A stretch of DNA of 64,000 bases from JBBAGC01 sp964491265 (GTDB taxonomy: Bacteria > Spirochaetota > UBA4802 > UBA5550): NCBI GenBank assembly GCA_964491265.1, contig CAZBFP010000008.1, positions 62,001 through 126,000 on the forward strand, given 5' to 3'. The translations under genes were made by a program, and so were the position numbers. Shown here piece after piece: positions 8,072-17,793 of this stretch. The notes under the pieces are model-generated. The model made no database searches and was not told the origin of the DNA. It was given only the letters and a program-made list of their open reading frames with translations. How positions within the stretch are numbered: the first letter of the stretch is position 1; each line of letters begins with the position of its first letter.

Positions 8072-8198
8072 GCTCATTACGGATTTTTGGGATACAAAGA
8101 GAGGACTTTTTTGCTTTTCCCCCTGTCTCAGGGGGGATGACTCCAGAATATGTGGAAACAAACAATATTATTACTTTCACCAAAAATCCGGAATGAGC
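8072..8198. mobile_element. MITE-like inverted-repeat element
   Basis: Terminal inverted repeats of 19 bases (8072-8090 and 8180-8198) match at 18 positions; the sequence begins GCTCATTACGG and ends CCGGAATGAGC. The interior holds a GC hairpin, CCCCCTG-TCT-CAGGGGG (8119-8135). CAATTA occurs just outside both ends (8062-8067 and 8199-8204), which may be a target duplication, though offset by four bases on the left. There is no coding capacity. It sits between two plus-strand genes. Confidence 0.5.
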
Positions 8199-8314
8199 CA
8201 ATTACTCTATTCCTGAGTAATAAGAAACTAATTGCGCATTTTAATTAATACATATACTGATTGACAGGATTCTGCTGTTGTGTGATTTTTGAAAAAAAAA
8301 GCCGGAGGCAAATG

Positions 8315-8731
8315 ATGGATAAAAGAAATCAGGAACTTTTAGATAAATGGCATGAGGTTGTTTTCAATAAGAAACTCGATGTACTTGAGGAATTATTATC
8401 TGATAATGTGACACTTTATTCCCCGGTAGTTTTCAAACCGAAAAATTCAAAATTAGAATCAATTTTTGTTTTAAGTAATGTAATAGAAGTTCTTAATGAC
8501 TTCAAATACCATAGAGAATTTATAGACGGAAATAACTGGGCTCTTGAGTTCAGCGCCAATGTGGGAGATAAATCGGTTAAAGGTGTTGATCTGATCGAAT
8601 TTGATGACAGCGGCAAAATAGTAAATTTTGAAGTACTTATCAGACCTTTAAGCGGGCTTATAGCTCTTGGTGAAGAGATGAACAGAAGATTCGCTGATGC
8701 AGGTAAAGAGGTTAAGCCTCTTTTAAAATAG
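8315..8731 (+). CDS. SnoaL-like / NTF2-fold protein
   Basis: A 138-residue cytoplasmic protein. An N-terminal helix (NQELLDKWHEVVF) is followed by an LSDNVTLYSPV strand, a second helix, then curved strands ending in GVDLIEFDDSGKIVNFEVLIRPLSGL, the characteristic end of the SnoaL/NTF2-like cone fold. Such proteins are ligand-binding domains or small isomerases/hydrolases; the ligand cannot be told. Two adjacent ATGs (8312, 8315) follow a GGAGG site; spacing favours the second. Not obviously linked to its neighbours. Confidence 0.75.
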   Translation: MDKRNQELLDKWHEVVFNKKLDVLEELLSDNVTLYSPVVFKPKNSKLESIFVLSNVIEVLNDFKYHREFIDGNNWALEFSANVGDKSVKGVDLIEFDDSGKIVNFEVLIRPLSGLIALGEEMNRRFADAGKEVKPLLK

Positions 8732-8737
8732 CCTACT

Positions 8738-8768
8738 GCAGTCTGTACCTGCATCAGGGACAGACTGC
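8738..8768 (+). terminator. Hairpin after SnoaL-like gene
   Basis: Arms 8738-8751 and 8755-8768 pair over 14 positions with one mismatch (A8747/G8759) around a CAT loop; outer part GCAGTCTGT/ACAGACTGC, inner part CCTG/CAGG. It begins six bases after the stop codon. There is no uridine tract after it, so it may be a processing or 3' protecting stem rather than a classical intrinsic terminator. Confidence 0.55.
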
Positions 8769-8808
8769 TTATCAAACTCATAAGCCGCGCCTTAACTTCT
8801 TTTTAAGC

Positions 8809-8839
8809 TTGACAAAAACCCACCGAAAAAAAGTATTCA
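8809..8839 (+). promoter_or_regulatory. Possible promoter of the aspS operon
   Basis: A perfect -35 box TTGACA (8809-8814) lies 70 bases upstream of the aspS start and just after the previous gene's hairpin. The best -10 candidate is TATTCA at 8834-8839 with a 19-base spacer, which is weak, so the call rests mainly on the -35 box and position. Confidence 0.35.
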
Positions 8840-8878
8840 ATGGAATCCACAGGAAATTATTTAGTGTTGAGGAGATAT

Positions 8879-10654
8879 ATGTTTAGTGACAGGTCTTATT
8901 GCGGAGAATTATCAGTTAAAGATGTCGGCAGAGATGTAGTAATTTCAGGCTGGGTTGACAAAAAGAGAGATCTTGGAGGAATAATATTCCTTGAAATCAG
9001 GGATATTTCCGGTATTGTACAGGCGGTTTTTGATTCATCTCTTTCCGATGCTAACTCAGCTATTGCTGACAGCACAAGAAATGAATATGTAGTTTATATA
9101 AAAGGGTCTGTAAGGGAAAGAAGTTCTGAAACAGTAAACCCCAATATTCCCACAGGTGGAATTGAAATTGCTGCAGATCAGATTGAAATATTGAATAAAT
9201 CAGCTACCCCGCCATTTGCTATTGATGCAAGGGAGAACCTCAGTGAAGAGATTCGCCTTAAATACAGATTCCTTGACCTGAGAAGGGACGAGGTAAGAGA
9301 TGCCATGCTCCTGCGTCATAAAATGATGCAGCTCACCCGTAATTATCTTTCCGAAAACCGTTTTATAGAAATAGAAACACCAATGCTCAACAAATCCACA
9401 CCTGAAGGTGCAAGGGACTTCCTTGTTCCCAGCAGAATAAACAAGGGGGAGTTTTATGCTCTTCCTCAGTCGCCTCAGCTTTTTAAACAGATATTGATGG
9501 TATCCGGTTTTGACCGCTATTTTCAGATTGTAAAATGTTTCAGGGATGAGGATCTCCGAAATGACCGACAGCCGGAATTCACACAGATAGACCTGGAAAT
9601 GTCATTCTCTACTCCGGAAATGATAATGAATGTAATTGAAAAACTTCTTAAACTGGCTGTTAATGAAATTACCGGCAGGAGTATTGATTATACATTTCCT
9701 GTTATTACATATGATGAGGCAATGAGCAAATACGGCACTGATGCCCCGGATACCCGTGTAGGGATTGAGATTCGTGACTGCAGTGATATATTCAAAGAAT
9801 CATCATTCAATGTTTTTTCATCTGCACTTAAAAGTGGTGGTGTTATTAAAGGGATTGCTGTTGAAGATAATGGACGATTATCGCGAAAAATGACAGATGA
9901 TTATTCCGAATTTGTAAAAAAATTCGGAGCAAAAGGCTTCCCCATGTTAAAATTTGCCGCCGGTTCATTTGAAGGGGGAATATCCAAGTTTATTACAGAT
10001 GAAGAAAAAAATAATATAATAGAAAAATTCGATCTTAGCGAGCCTGCGGTACTTTTCTTCTCTGTTGATAAAGAGAAAATTGTCAATAATACCCTTGCCA
10101 ATATGCGTATTAAAATCGCAAGAGATCTTGATATGATTGATGATGATAAACTTAATTTTCTCTGGGTTGTGGATTTCCCGCTTTTCGAGTACGACAAAGA
10201 TGGAGGGAGATATTATGCTGTTCATCATCCATTCACCTCACCGCTTATTGATGATTATTCAAAACTTGGTACAATTACACCGGAAAACTGCGGTGATATA
10301 AAAGCTCAGGCTTATGATGTTGTCCTTAACGGTGTAGAGATCGGCGGCGGTTCTATAAGGATCAGCAGTTCAGATATCCAGTCAAAGATATTTGAAATAC
10401 TCGGCATCTCCGAAGAGGAAGCAAAAATTAAATTTTCTTTTCTTCTTGAGGCACTGAAGTTCGGTGCACCCCCTCATGGAGGGCTTGCACTCGGCCTTGA
10501 CAGGGTGATGATGCTTCTTCTTAAGAAAAATTCAATCCGCGAGGTTATTGCATTCCCGAAAACACAGAAGGGGCAATGCCTCATGAGTGATGCACCATCT
10601 CCGGTTTCTGATGATCAGCTTAAAGAGCTGGCAATAAGGGTGGCCAGAACATAA
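8879..10654 (+). CDS. aspS: Aspartyl-tRNA synthetase
   Basis: A 591-residue class II synthetase charging tRNA-Asp. Seen: N-terminal OB-fold anticodon domain (CGELS to about residue 110), motif 1/2 region with LKYRFLDLRR and FRDEDLRNDRQPEFTQIDLE, a bacterial GAD insertion (about residues 270-400), and motif 3 GLDRVMMLLL near the C-terminus. In the anticodon loop-binding region the sequence is RDLGG; Leu at this site is typical of discriminating enzymes, while non-discriminating ones often have His, so a separate AsnRS is expected. The ATG at 8879 is preceded by GAGGAG and gives the family's usual start; an upstream ATG (8840) only adds 13 residues. The stop overlaps phoH. Confidence 0.97.
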   Translation: MFSDRSYCGELSVKDVGRDVVISGWVDKKRDLGGIIFLEIRDISGIVQAVFDSSLSDANSAIADSTRNEYVVYIKGSVRERSSETVNPNIPTGGIEIAADQIEILNKSATPPFAIDARENLSEEIRLKYRFLDLRRDEVRDAMLLRHKMMQLTRNYLSENRFIEIETPMLNKSTPEGARDFLVPSRINKGEFYALPQSPQLFKQILMVSGFDRYFQIVKCFRDEDLRNDRQPEFTQIDLEMSFSTPEMIMNVIEKLLKLAVNEITGRSIDYTFPVITYDEAMSKYGTDAPDTRVGIEIRDCSDIFKESSFNVFSSALKSGGVIKGIAVEDNGRLSRKMTDDYSEFVKKFGAKGFPMLKFAAGSFEGGISKFITDEEKNNIIEKFDLSEPAVLFFSVDKEKIVNNTLANMRIKIARDLDMIDDDKLNFLWVVDFPLFEYDKDGGRYYAVHHPFTSPLIDDYSKLGTITPENCGDIKAQAYDVVLNGVEIGGGSIRISSSDIQSKIFEILGISEEEAKIKFSFLLEALKFGAPPHGGLALGLDRVMMLLLKKNSIREVIAFPKTQKGQCLMSDAPSPVSDDQLKELAIRVART

Positions 10655-11616
10655 TGAACAGCGGAATTTTCGAGGTTGATGATTCCTCTCTTTACAGGCG
10701 TATCTGCGGCTATAAAGACAAAAATCTGAAACAGATTGAAGAACTGATGAAGGTAAATCTTATACCCAGGGGTAATACAATTATTGTAAAATCCCAGGAG
10801 GGGGATGCCAGGGTTTTAGAGGCTCTTCATCTGATTTCCGATTATCTCTCAAATAAAGAGGGGAATTCGGAGCTCGATGAATTTGAAGTCCGTTATATCG
10901 CATCGGTAATAAACTCCGGGAAGAAAATCAGGCCTGAGGATGTGGGAAGGCTTAAAATCTATATCCCTGACAGCGGCCGCACTATTGTTCCAAGGACTAT
11001 CAATCAGGCAGCATATATTACTGCAATTAACCGTTCACCTATAACCCTGGGGATTGGACCTGCAGGTACAGGTAAAACCTATCTTGCGGTTGTTATGGCA
11101 ATACACTATTTCCTTAAAGGAAAGGTTGAGCGGATTGTTCTTACCAGGCCCGCAGTTGAAGCCGGGGAAAATCTCGGTTTTCTTCCAGGTGACCTTACTC
11201 AGAAAATAAATCCCTATCTGCGCCCTCTTTATGACGCCTTATTTGAATTATTAACTATTGACAGGGTTACCTCGCTTATTGAAAAGGGGTATATTGAAAT
11301 TGCTCCTCTTGCTTATATGAGGGGGCGCACTCTCAATAATGCATATATTATACTTGATGAAGCTCAGAATACCACAACAACACAGATGAAGATGTTTCTT
11401 ACAAGACTTGGCTATAATTCACGGATTGTCATTTCCGGTGATGTAACGCAGATTGACCTTGCAAAACCGGTTGAATCGGGGCTTATTGAATGTCAGAAAA
11501 TACTGAACAATGTTGACGGGATGGAATTTGTCAATTTTACAAGAGATGACATATCAAGGCATCCGGTAGTTGAAAAAATAGTTGCAGCATATGAGACGGC
11601 TGGTTATACTGATTAA
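10654..11616 (+). CDS. phoH: PhoH-like ATPase
   Basis: A 320-residue cytoplasmic P-loop protein of the PhoH/YbeZ family. An N-terminal KH-like segment (about residues 1-85) precedes the ATPase domain with Walker A GPAGTGKT (135-142), the family signature LTRPAVEAGENLGFLPGD, and Walker B with DEAQN (235-239). YbeZ partners the endonuclease YbeY in ribosome and RNA quality control, and ybeY lies two genes downstream, which supports the same role here. It overlaps aspS by one base (TAATG). Confidence 0.94.
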   Translation: MNSGIFEVDDSSLYRRICGYKDKNLKQIEELMKVNLIPRGNTIIVKSQEGDARVLEALHLISDYLSNKEGNSELDEFEVRYIASVINSGKKIRPEDVGRLKIYIPDSGRTIVPRTINQAAYITAINRSPITLGIGPAGTGKTYLAVVMAIHYFLKGKVERIVLTRPAVEAGENLGFLPGDLTQKINPYLRPLYDALFELLTIDRVTSLIEKGYIEIAPLAYMRGRTLNNAYIILDEAQNTTTTQMKMFLTRLGYNSRIVISGDVTQIDLAKPVESGLIECQKILNNVDGMEFVNFTRDDISRHPVVEKIVAAYETAGYTD

Positions 11617-11624
11617 TATACATT

Positions 11625-13913
11625 ATGAAGTATATATTTAACATATCAAAGGTAAATTTTTCCCGGATCTTTAAAGATGAAAAGATACGGCTCTATTATA
11701 TCTATATACTGCTTCTTATTGCCATCTCCACTCTGATTCTTGCTTTTCAGGTTACTGACAAAACATACGATTACGGGATTGGTGATATTGTTGGGTCTGA
11801 TATCAGGGTTCCCAGGGATATACACTTTGTAAAAGAGACTGAAACCGAACTGGGGAGAAAAAGGGCGGTTGAATCAATAAGTCTTGTTTTTGATAAAGAT
11901 TCAGGCGTACTTGATGAAAATCTGCGCCAGGCCGACTTTCTGCTTAATAATATAATCAAGACTCTTGATGATAATCCTCCCCTTGGTACAGATGATTTAA
12001 CTTTTCAGCTGGTATCTCTTAAAACCAGAATACCCAGGTTTGTTCAGTATGATGATAAGACTTTGCTCAGTCTGTTGAAATATGATAATCCGCGCCTTCT
12101 TAAAAGGTCTGTTACCAGCATGCTTATTTATATTTATGACTACAAGGGTAGCGGAATTTTAGATGAGCCCTACAGTAATCCGCTTAATCTTGAAAGTACT
12201 AATATAACTATACGGAATATAAATTCACCGGAGTTTCATGACGAAGTTTCCGGCACTGTTGAAAATCTTGTAACAATTGACACAATGAAAGGGCGTGTTT
12301 ATTCCATATGTTCATCTATCGCCCCATATCTTCCGCCTGATACTTTAAATGCAGTTGCCTCGATAATCAGAAATAGTTTGAAGCCTAACCTTTCCTTCAA
12401 TCTTGAGGAGACAAGAAGAAGGCTTGATGAAACTGTTAAGCAGGTTAAGCCTGTTACAGGTCTCCTTAAAAAAGGGCAGACCATAGCAAGGGAGGGGGAT
12501 ACTGTTACAAACGATGTTATACAGAAAATCAGAATTCTTAATCAGTATGCCCAGACATCCCATGTCAGTTTTATATTCGGCCTCATACTTCTTCAGTTTA
12601 TATTTGTATTTATTCTCAGTTTCTTTGCCTTCAGGTTTGAAAAATATTTTTTTCCTGATAAAAAGGCTGTATATGTTGTATTCTCCCTTCTGGTTTTCTG
12701 CATGGTATACGCTTTTTTTATAAGCAGGCTGGAAGTTGCAGATAATTCAAAAGTAACTTTTATACTTCTTATGCCTATCCCTTTTGTTACCATGATGGTT
12801 TCAATTCTTTATAATATTTTTCTATCTCTGTTCTGCGGATTGTACCTTGTTTTCTTCACTCTTATGATAGTTGGTGTTGATTTCCATACCGCACTCATAG
12901 CATTCAGTACTGCGCTTATAGGGGCTTTTATCAATGTTAATGTAGGACGAAGATCCGATTTTTTCAGGGGCGGGTTTATACTCGGTGCTATAAGTGCTGC
13001 AATAATAATTGCAGTGTCCCTTATTGAAAATACATCCTACAGGGTTGCACTCTCTCTTTCTCAGCTTGCCATTGCTCATGGGATTGTAAACTCGATTATG
13101 GTTCTGGGGATATTCCCCCTTTATGAGCATGTCTTTGATATAACCACCAGGTTTAAGCTCATGGAGCTTTCAGATCTTAATGCTGATATTTTCAAGAAGA
13201 TGCTTCTTAATGCACCAGGAACGTATAACCATTCACTTCTTGTGTCAACACTTGCAGAATCAGCATGCATTGATATAGACGCAAATTATATGCTCGCCCG
13301 TGTTGGCGGCTATTACCATGATATCGGCAAAATACCAGACTCCAGTCTCTACATTGAAAATGGAGTTACAGATGTGAGGGCAAAAAAGCTTTCCCCTGCA
13401 GAATATTCAAGGCTTATTATCTCCCATGTGAGCCAGGGTGTTAAAATGGCAAGAGAGTATTCCCTCCCTGAGTCTGTAATCGATTTTATCCGCGAGCATC
13501 ATGGCAACTCTATTATGACATTTTTTTATCATCAGGCTCTGGAAAATGCGAGTACCAATGGAATAGAAAAAATTGATAAAAATCATTTTCAGTATCCTGG
13601 ACCAAAACCACACAGCAGGGAAACGGCAATTGTAATGCTTGCTGATGCTGTTGAAGCAGCATCAAGGTCTCTAAAAAACCCTACCCGTGAAAGAATTGAA
13701 GGGATGGTTACAAAGATAATATTCAACAAGCTTAACGACGGGGACCTTGATAATTCAGAACTTTCCATGAAGGAGCTTAAAGTTGTGCAGGGATCTTTTT
13801 TAAGTATTCTTTATGGTATTTTTCATACACGCATTGAGTATCCTGATTCAGAGGATTTAAAAGATCTGGAAAAGGAGATGAACGAAGAGAAGAACAATGG
13901 ACTTCCGCAATGA
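11625..13913 (+). CDS. 7TM-HD phosphodiesterase (PgpH/YqfF family)
   Basis: A 762-residue inner-membrane protein. Order: N-terminal membrane span (about 22-42), a large extracytoplasmic 7TMR-HDED domain (about 45-305), seven spans (about 313-500), then a cytoplasmic HD domain with metal ligands H536, H565-D566 (YYHDIGK), H601 and H625-H626. The family includes PgpH, which hydrolyses cyclic di-AMP to pApA, so turnover of that messenger is the best guess. The position between phoH and ybeY is common across bacteria. No diadenylate cyclase gene is in this window. The start is an ATG eight bases after the phoH stop without a strong ribosome site. Confidence 0.93.
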   Translation: MKYIFNISKVNFSRIFKDEKIRLYYIYILLLIAISTLILAFQVTDKTYDYGIGDIVGSDIRVPRDIHFVKETETELGRKRAVESISLVFDKDSGVLDENLRQADFLLNNIIKTLDDNPPLGTDDLTFQLVSLKTRIPRFVQYDDKTLLSLLKYDNPRLLKRSVTSMLIYIYDYKGSGILDEPYSNPLNLESTNITIRNINSPEFHDEVSGTVENLVTIDTMKGRVYSICSSIAPYLPPDTLNAVASIIRNSLKPNLSFNLEETRRRLDETVKQVKPVTGLLKKGQTIAREGDTVTNDVIQKIRILNQYAQTSHVSFIFGLILLQFIFVFILSFFAFRFEKYFFPDKKAVYVVFSLLVFCMVYAFFISRLEVADNSKVTFILLMPIPFVTMMVSILYNIFLSLFCGLYLVFFTLMIVGVDFHTALIAFSTALIGAFINVNVGRRSDFFRGGFILGAISAAIIIAVSLIENTSYRVALSLSQLAIAHGIVNSIMVLGIFPLYEHVFDITTRFKLMELSDLNADIFKKMLLNAPGTYNHSLLVSTLAESACIDIDANYMLARVGGYYHDIGKIPDSSLYIENGVTDVRAKKLSPAEYSRLIISHVSQGVKMAREYSLPESVIDFIREHHGNSIMTFFYHQALENASTNGIEKIDKNHFQYPGPKPHSRETAIVMLADAVEAASRSLKNPTRERIEGMVTKIIFNKLNDGDLDNSELSMKELKVVQGSFLSILYGIFHTRIEYPDSEDLKDLEKEMNEEKNNGLPQ

Positions 13914-14362
13914 TAGATATTGAAGTATTTACTGAAGGTTCTGCTTCAATTCCTGTAGATGATATTACCGGTGATTTTTTCAGGGAGATTGCTCAGAAAG
14001 TTTTTACCATCACTAAAACTGATAATGTTCATGTTGCTATTATTATAACAGATGATTTAGAAATACAGAAAATTAATTCTGAATTCAGAGGGAAGGATAA
14101 ATCTACTGATGTTATTTCTTTTGCATACAGGGATGAACCTTTTCCGTTAAATGAAGGTATTGCTGAAGAACTTGGAGATCTCTATATTTCACTTGATACA
14201 GCTGTTAAACAGGCTGAAGAATATGGTGTCACACTTGCAGCAGAGCTTAAACGGCTTGCTATTCACGGCCTGCTGCACCTTCTGGGGTATGACCATGAAA
14301 AATCAGAAGAAGATGAAAAGATTATGGCAGCACTGGAAGATAAACTCTTCGATCTCATTTGA
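13910..14362 (+). CDS. ybeY: rRNA maturation endoribonuclease YbeY
   Basis: A 150-residue zinc-dependent single-strand endoribonuclease acting in 16S rRNA 3' maturation and 70S quality control. The diagnostic zinc site HGLLHLLGYDH supplies H119, H123 and H129, preceded by the TDVISF motif of the central sheet. The length is typical. It overlaps the preceding gene by four bases (ATGA). Confidence 0.96.
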   Translation: MIDIEVFTEGSASIPVDDITGDFFREIAQKVFTITKTDNVHVAIIITDDLEIQKINSEFRGKDKSTDVISFAYRDEPFPLNEGIAEELGDLYISLDTAVKQAEEYGVTLAAELKRLAIHGLLHLLGYDHEKSEEDEKIMAALEDKLFDLI

Positions 14363-14385
14363 ACGATTCCTGTTCTGTTACCTCT

Positions 14386-15810
14386 ATGAAAGAAATCTAT
14401 AGAAGATTTAAAGAAAACATTACCAGATATAAAATGATCCGGTCAGGTGACAGGGTTCTTCTTTCCATGTCAGCTGGTAAGGACTCAATGGCGCTCTTTC
14501 ATCTTATTGAACTTCTGAAGAAAGAGATCAATTTTGAAACAGGAATATTCCATCTTAATCATCTCATCCGAGGTGAAAATTCAGATAATGATGAGCTACT
14601 TCTTCGTGATCTTTCCGCTGAGCATGGAATACCTTTACACTGCATTAGACACGATTTCAACAGCATTAAAACAGATGGACTCTCCTTTGAGGAGTCTGCG
14701 AGAAATATCCGCTACTCTTTGATAAAGGAAATATGTGAAAAGCACGGTTATAATAAAACAGCAACAGCCCATAATTTTAACGATAATGCAGAGACAGTTC
14801 TTATGAGAATATTCTCAGGAACCGGGATACGGGGCCTGGGGGGAATCAATATTTTCTCCAACCGTATTATCCGTCCTCTTATGATTTTTACTGCTGACGA
14901 ACTTTATAAGTATCTGAATGATGGGGGGGTAAGCTGGAGGGAGGATGAATCGAACAGAGATGAAAAATATCTGAGGAATTATCTCCGTAATACTATTTTC
15001 CCTCTTGTTGTTAAGAGGTTTCCTGATGCAGTAAGAAATATAAACAGGCTTTCAGATCATGCCAGGGAAAATGAAGAGCTTCTTGATTCAATGGTTTTTG
15101 AAAAGTATGGTGCTTTCTGTGAAACCGGGGAAGGGCTGGTTAAAATCTTTATGGACCGGCTCCCTGATGATGTGAGTATTATAAAGTTCATACTCTCAAG
15201 ATCAATTTACAGAACATTTGGTGAAAAAATTTCCCATGGTGTTACTGAGGAAATATTGAAAAAGTACAGGTCCCGGGGGAGCAACCTTATTCTATATGAA
15301 AACCCCAGAATTGTAATAGAAAAAATATTTCTCAATAATGAAAAATTTTTATTAGTTTATGATACAAAAGAGAAAAGGGATCCTCTAAATGATTGGTCCT
15401 ATTCAGTTAATATTGATTCAGTATCAACCGTATTTATCGAGGAGATAAAAAGAAAAATATCATTTGAAAAGGTTGACAATATTTTCTTTGAAGAAAACAT
15501 GTTAAATAGAGGATATATTTTTATATCTCTCCCTGAAAATTGTAATTCTATTATTATAAGGAACAGGCGCAGGGGGGATAGAATTTTGCTTGAGAATGGC
15601 GTCAAAAAAATTAAAGAAATAATGATTGAAAAGAAACTTGACACTTTTTCTAAAAGCATTGTACCACTGATTGAAGTTGAGAATTCAATTGCCGCTTTTC
15701 TTCCAGGCATTGCCGGTCTTCATGGCAACAGGGTCTCCTGCTCTTTTAAGGTTCAGGGAAATTCAAAAAAAATTATTGCCATTAATAGTGCCGTATTTAC
15801 TCTCATATAA
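14386..15810 (+). CDS. tilS: tRNA(Ile)-lysidine synthase
   Basis: A 474-residue PP-loop ATPase that converts C34 of tRNA-Ile (CAU) to lysidine. The ATP loop reads SMSAGKDSMALF (family SGGxDS, here with Ala), followed by HLNHLIRG, HNFNDNAETVLMR and GTGIRGLGGI, which are TilS signatures. The C-terminal domain has RNRRRGDRI and a following KKIKEIMIEKKL, matching the TilS C-terminal tRNA-binding module. I use the ATG at 14386; a TTG at 14359 overlapping the ybeY stop is possible, and neither has a clear ribosome site. Confidence 0.93.
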   Translation: MKEIYRRFKENITRYKMIRSGDRVLLSMSAGKDSMALFHLIELLKKEINFETGIFHLNHLIRGENSDNDELLLRDLSAEHGIPLHCIRHDFNSIKTDGLSFEESARNIRYSLIKEICEKHGYNKTATAHNFNDNAETVLMRIFSGTGIRGLGGINIFSNRIIRPLMIFTADELYKYLNDGGVSWREDESNRDEKYLRNYLRNTIFPLVVKRFPDAVRNINRLSDHARENEELLDSMVFEKYGAFCETGEGLVKIFMDRLPDDVSIIKFILSRSIYRTFGEKISHGVTEEILKKYRSRGSNLILYENPRIVIEKIFLNNEKFLLVYDTKEKRDPLNDWSYSVNIDSVSTVFIEEIKRKISFEKVDNIFFEENMLNRGYIFISLPENCNSIIIRNRRRGDRILLENGVKKIKEIMIEKKLDTFSKSIVPLIEVENSIAAFLPGIAGLHGNRVSCSFKVQGNSKKIIAINSAVFTLI

Positions 15811-15855
15811 GTTATTGTGATATATATCGGCTACTTAAAATATCAGGAGTGAAGA

Positions 15856-17793
15856 ATGAACAAATCTACAAAGCAGATAGCTCTCCTTTTAATGATAGGC
15901 CTTATTTTTATGGCTATATTCAGCTTAAGGGACACAGGGAATAAAAAAGTAATACTTGATTACAGTATTTTTCTTGAAAAAGTGAAAAACAGTGAAATTT
16001 CTAAAGTAAAAATAGAGAATTCCAAAAAGATATTAGGTAAATATAAAACCTCTGATGATAAAACAGGAACAGTTCTTTCAGATAAGGATTATGATTTTGA
16101 AACACATATACCTTATGATGATCCTGAGCTGATCAGGCATCTCCTTGGATACAAGGTTGTTGTAGAAGGTTCAGATGATGAAGGCAATTTATTTCTCAGG
16201 AGTCTGCTCAGTTTTCTGCCATGGCTCCTGTTTTTTGCATTTATCTGGTTTATTATGTTTCGACAGATACAGGGTGCCGGGAATAAAGCCCTGGCTTTCG
16301 GGAAGAGCAAGGCTAAGCTCAATCCTGACACGAAAAATAAAGTTACTTTTAATGATGTTGCCGGTGCTGATGAAGCAAAATCAGATCTGGCAGAGATTGT
16401 TGAGTTTTTAAAGGAACCCAAAAAGTTTATAAATATTGGTGCGCGCATACCTACAGGGGTTCTCCTTGTGGGCCCTCCAGGAACAGGGAAAACCCTTCTT
16501 GCCAGGGCTATTGCCGGTGAAGCAGGAGTACCTTTCTTCTCTATAAGCGGTTCAGATTTTGTGGAGATGTTTGTCGGGGTGGGGGCGTCACGTGTCCGGG
16601 ATCTTTTTGAACAGGGGAAAAAGAGTGCTCCATGCATTATATTTATAGATGAGATTGATGCAGTTGGCCGCCTCAGGGGTGCAGGTCTTGGCGGAGGACA
16701 TGATGAGAGAGAGCAGACATTAAATCAGCTCCTTGTAGAGATGGATGGCTTTGAGGTTAATGAGGGCGTTATTATTATTGCTGCCACAAACCGGCCCGAT
16801 GTACTCGATCCTGCTCTGCTTCGTCCAGGCAGATTTGACAGGCAGGTGGTTGTTGATACTCCTGATATAAGGGGGAGAGAGAAAATTCTTGCTGTACACA
16901 CAAAGAAAGTTCCTCTATCAAGGGAAGTTGACCTGAAAGTTATAGCAAGAGGCACGCCGGGATTTACAGGCGCGGATCTTGCGAACCTTGTTAATGAAGC
17001 TGCGCTGTTAACTGCAAGGAAAAACAGGAAGCGCGTTACAATGCTGGAAATGGAAGAGGCCAAAGATAAGGTTCTTATGGGGCCGGAGCGCAGGTCTATG
17101 CTCATTACAGATTCCGAGAAAGAGATCACTGCCTATCATGAGGCAGGCCATGCTATTCTTGGACTTTTAACAAGTACAGATTCGGTTCATAAGGTTACGA
17201 TAATCCCGAGAGGAAGGGCTCTGGGGTTAACAATGCAGCTCCCTACAGAGGAGAAACATATACATTCAACAGTTTACTGGATGAACAAGATCAAAATGCT
17301 TTTCGGCGGCCATCTTGCAGAGGAGATTGTTTTTAAAGATGTTACCACAGGTTCAAGTAATGATATTTCCCGGGCGACAGATATTGCCAGAAAAATGGTT
17401 ACCGAATGGGGGATGAGCAGCAAAATCGGCCCCATATCCTTTGGTCAGAAAAGCGAGCAGATATTTCTGGGCCGTGAAATTTCTCAGCATAAGGATTACA
17501 GTGAGTCCACATCTCAACTGATCGATCAGGAGGTTAACCGTATTATCACCGAGTGTCTTGCAGATGCAAAGCAGATGATTATGGATAACTTCGAAAAATT
17601 TGATACACTTGCAAAGTATCTTATTGAAAGAGAATCTTTGAATGCAGAGGAGATACTTCTGATTTTCAACGGAAAGCCTCTTCCGCCTATGGCTTCGATT
17701 AAAAACGGCAATAAAGAGGAGCATATCCAGGCTTCAGCAGATAAAGGAATTGAAGAAGAGCAAGAAACAGAATCGGAGAAAGAGCTGAATTAG
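15856..17793 (+). CDS. ftsH: ATP-dependent zinc metalloprotease FtsH
   Basis: A 645-residue inner-membrane AAA+ protease. Order: span 1 (about 8-24), short periplasmic domain, span 2 (about 117-136), AAA domain with Walker A GPPGTGKT (206-213), pore loop FVGVGASR, Walker B FIDEIDA (263-269) and the second region of homology around ATNRPDVLDPALLRPGRFD, then the peptidase domain with HEAGH (428-432). The C-terminal tail is Glu-rich. AGGAG upstream fixes the start. Last gene of the aspS group, and its stop codon lies inside a hairpin shared with recG. Confidence 0.98.
   Translation: MNKSTKQIALLLMIGLIFMAIFSLRDTGNKKVILDYSIFLEKVKNSEISKVKIENSKKILGKYKTSDDKTGTVLSDKDYDFETHIPYDDPELIRHLLGYKVVVEGSDDEGNLFLRSLLSFLPWLLFFAFIWFIMFRQIQGAGNKALAFGKSKAKLNPDTKNKVTFNDVAGADEAKSDLAEIVEFLKEPKKFINIGARIPTGVLLVGPPGTGKTLLARAIAGEAGVPFFSISGSDFVEMFVGVGASRVRDLFEQGKKSAPCIIFIDEIDAVGRLRGAGLGGGHDEREQTLNQLLVEMDGFEVNEGVIIIAATNRPDVLDPALLRPGRFDRQVVVDTPDIRGREKILAVHTKKVPLSREVDLKVIARGTPGFTGADLANLVNEAALLTARKNRKRVTMLEMEEAKDKVLMGPERRSMLITDSEKEITAYHEAGHAILGLLTSTDSVHKVTIIPRGRALGLTMQLPTEEKHIHSTVYWMNKIKMLFGGHLAEEIVFKDVTTGSSNDISRATDIARKMVTEWGMSSKIGPISFGQKSEQIFLGREISQHKDYSESTSQLIDQEVNRIITECLADAKQMIMDNFEKFDTLAKYLIERESLNAEEILLIFNGKPLPPMASIKNGNKEEHIQASADKGIEEEQETESEKELN

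Noticed and set aside
16113..16637. Long minus-strand reading frame opposite ftsH
   Set aside because: It is the mirror of a highly conserved AAA domain; Arg/Ser/Pro-rich, no ribosome site, no family.
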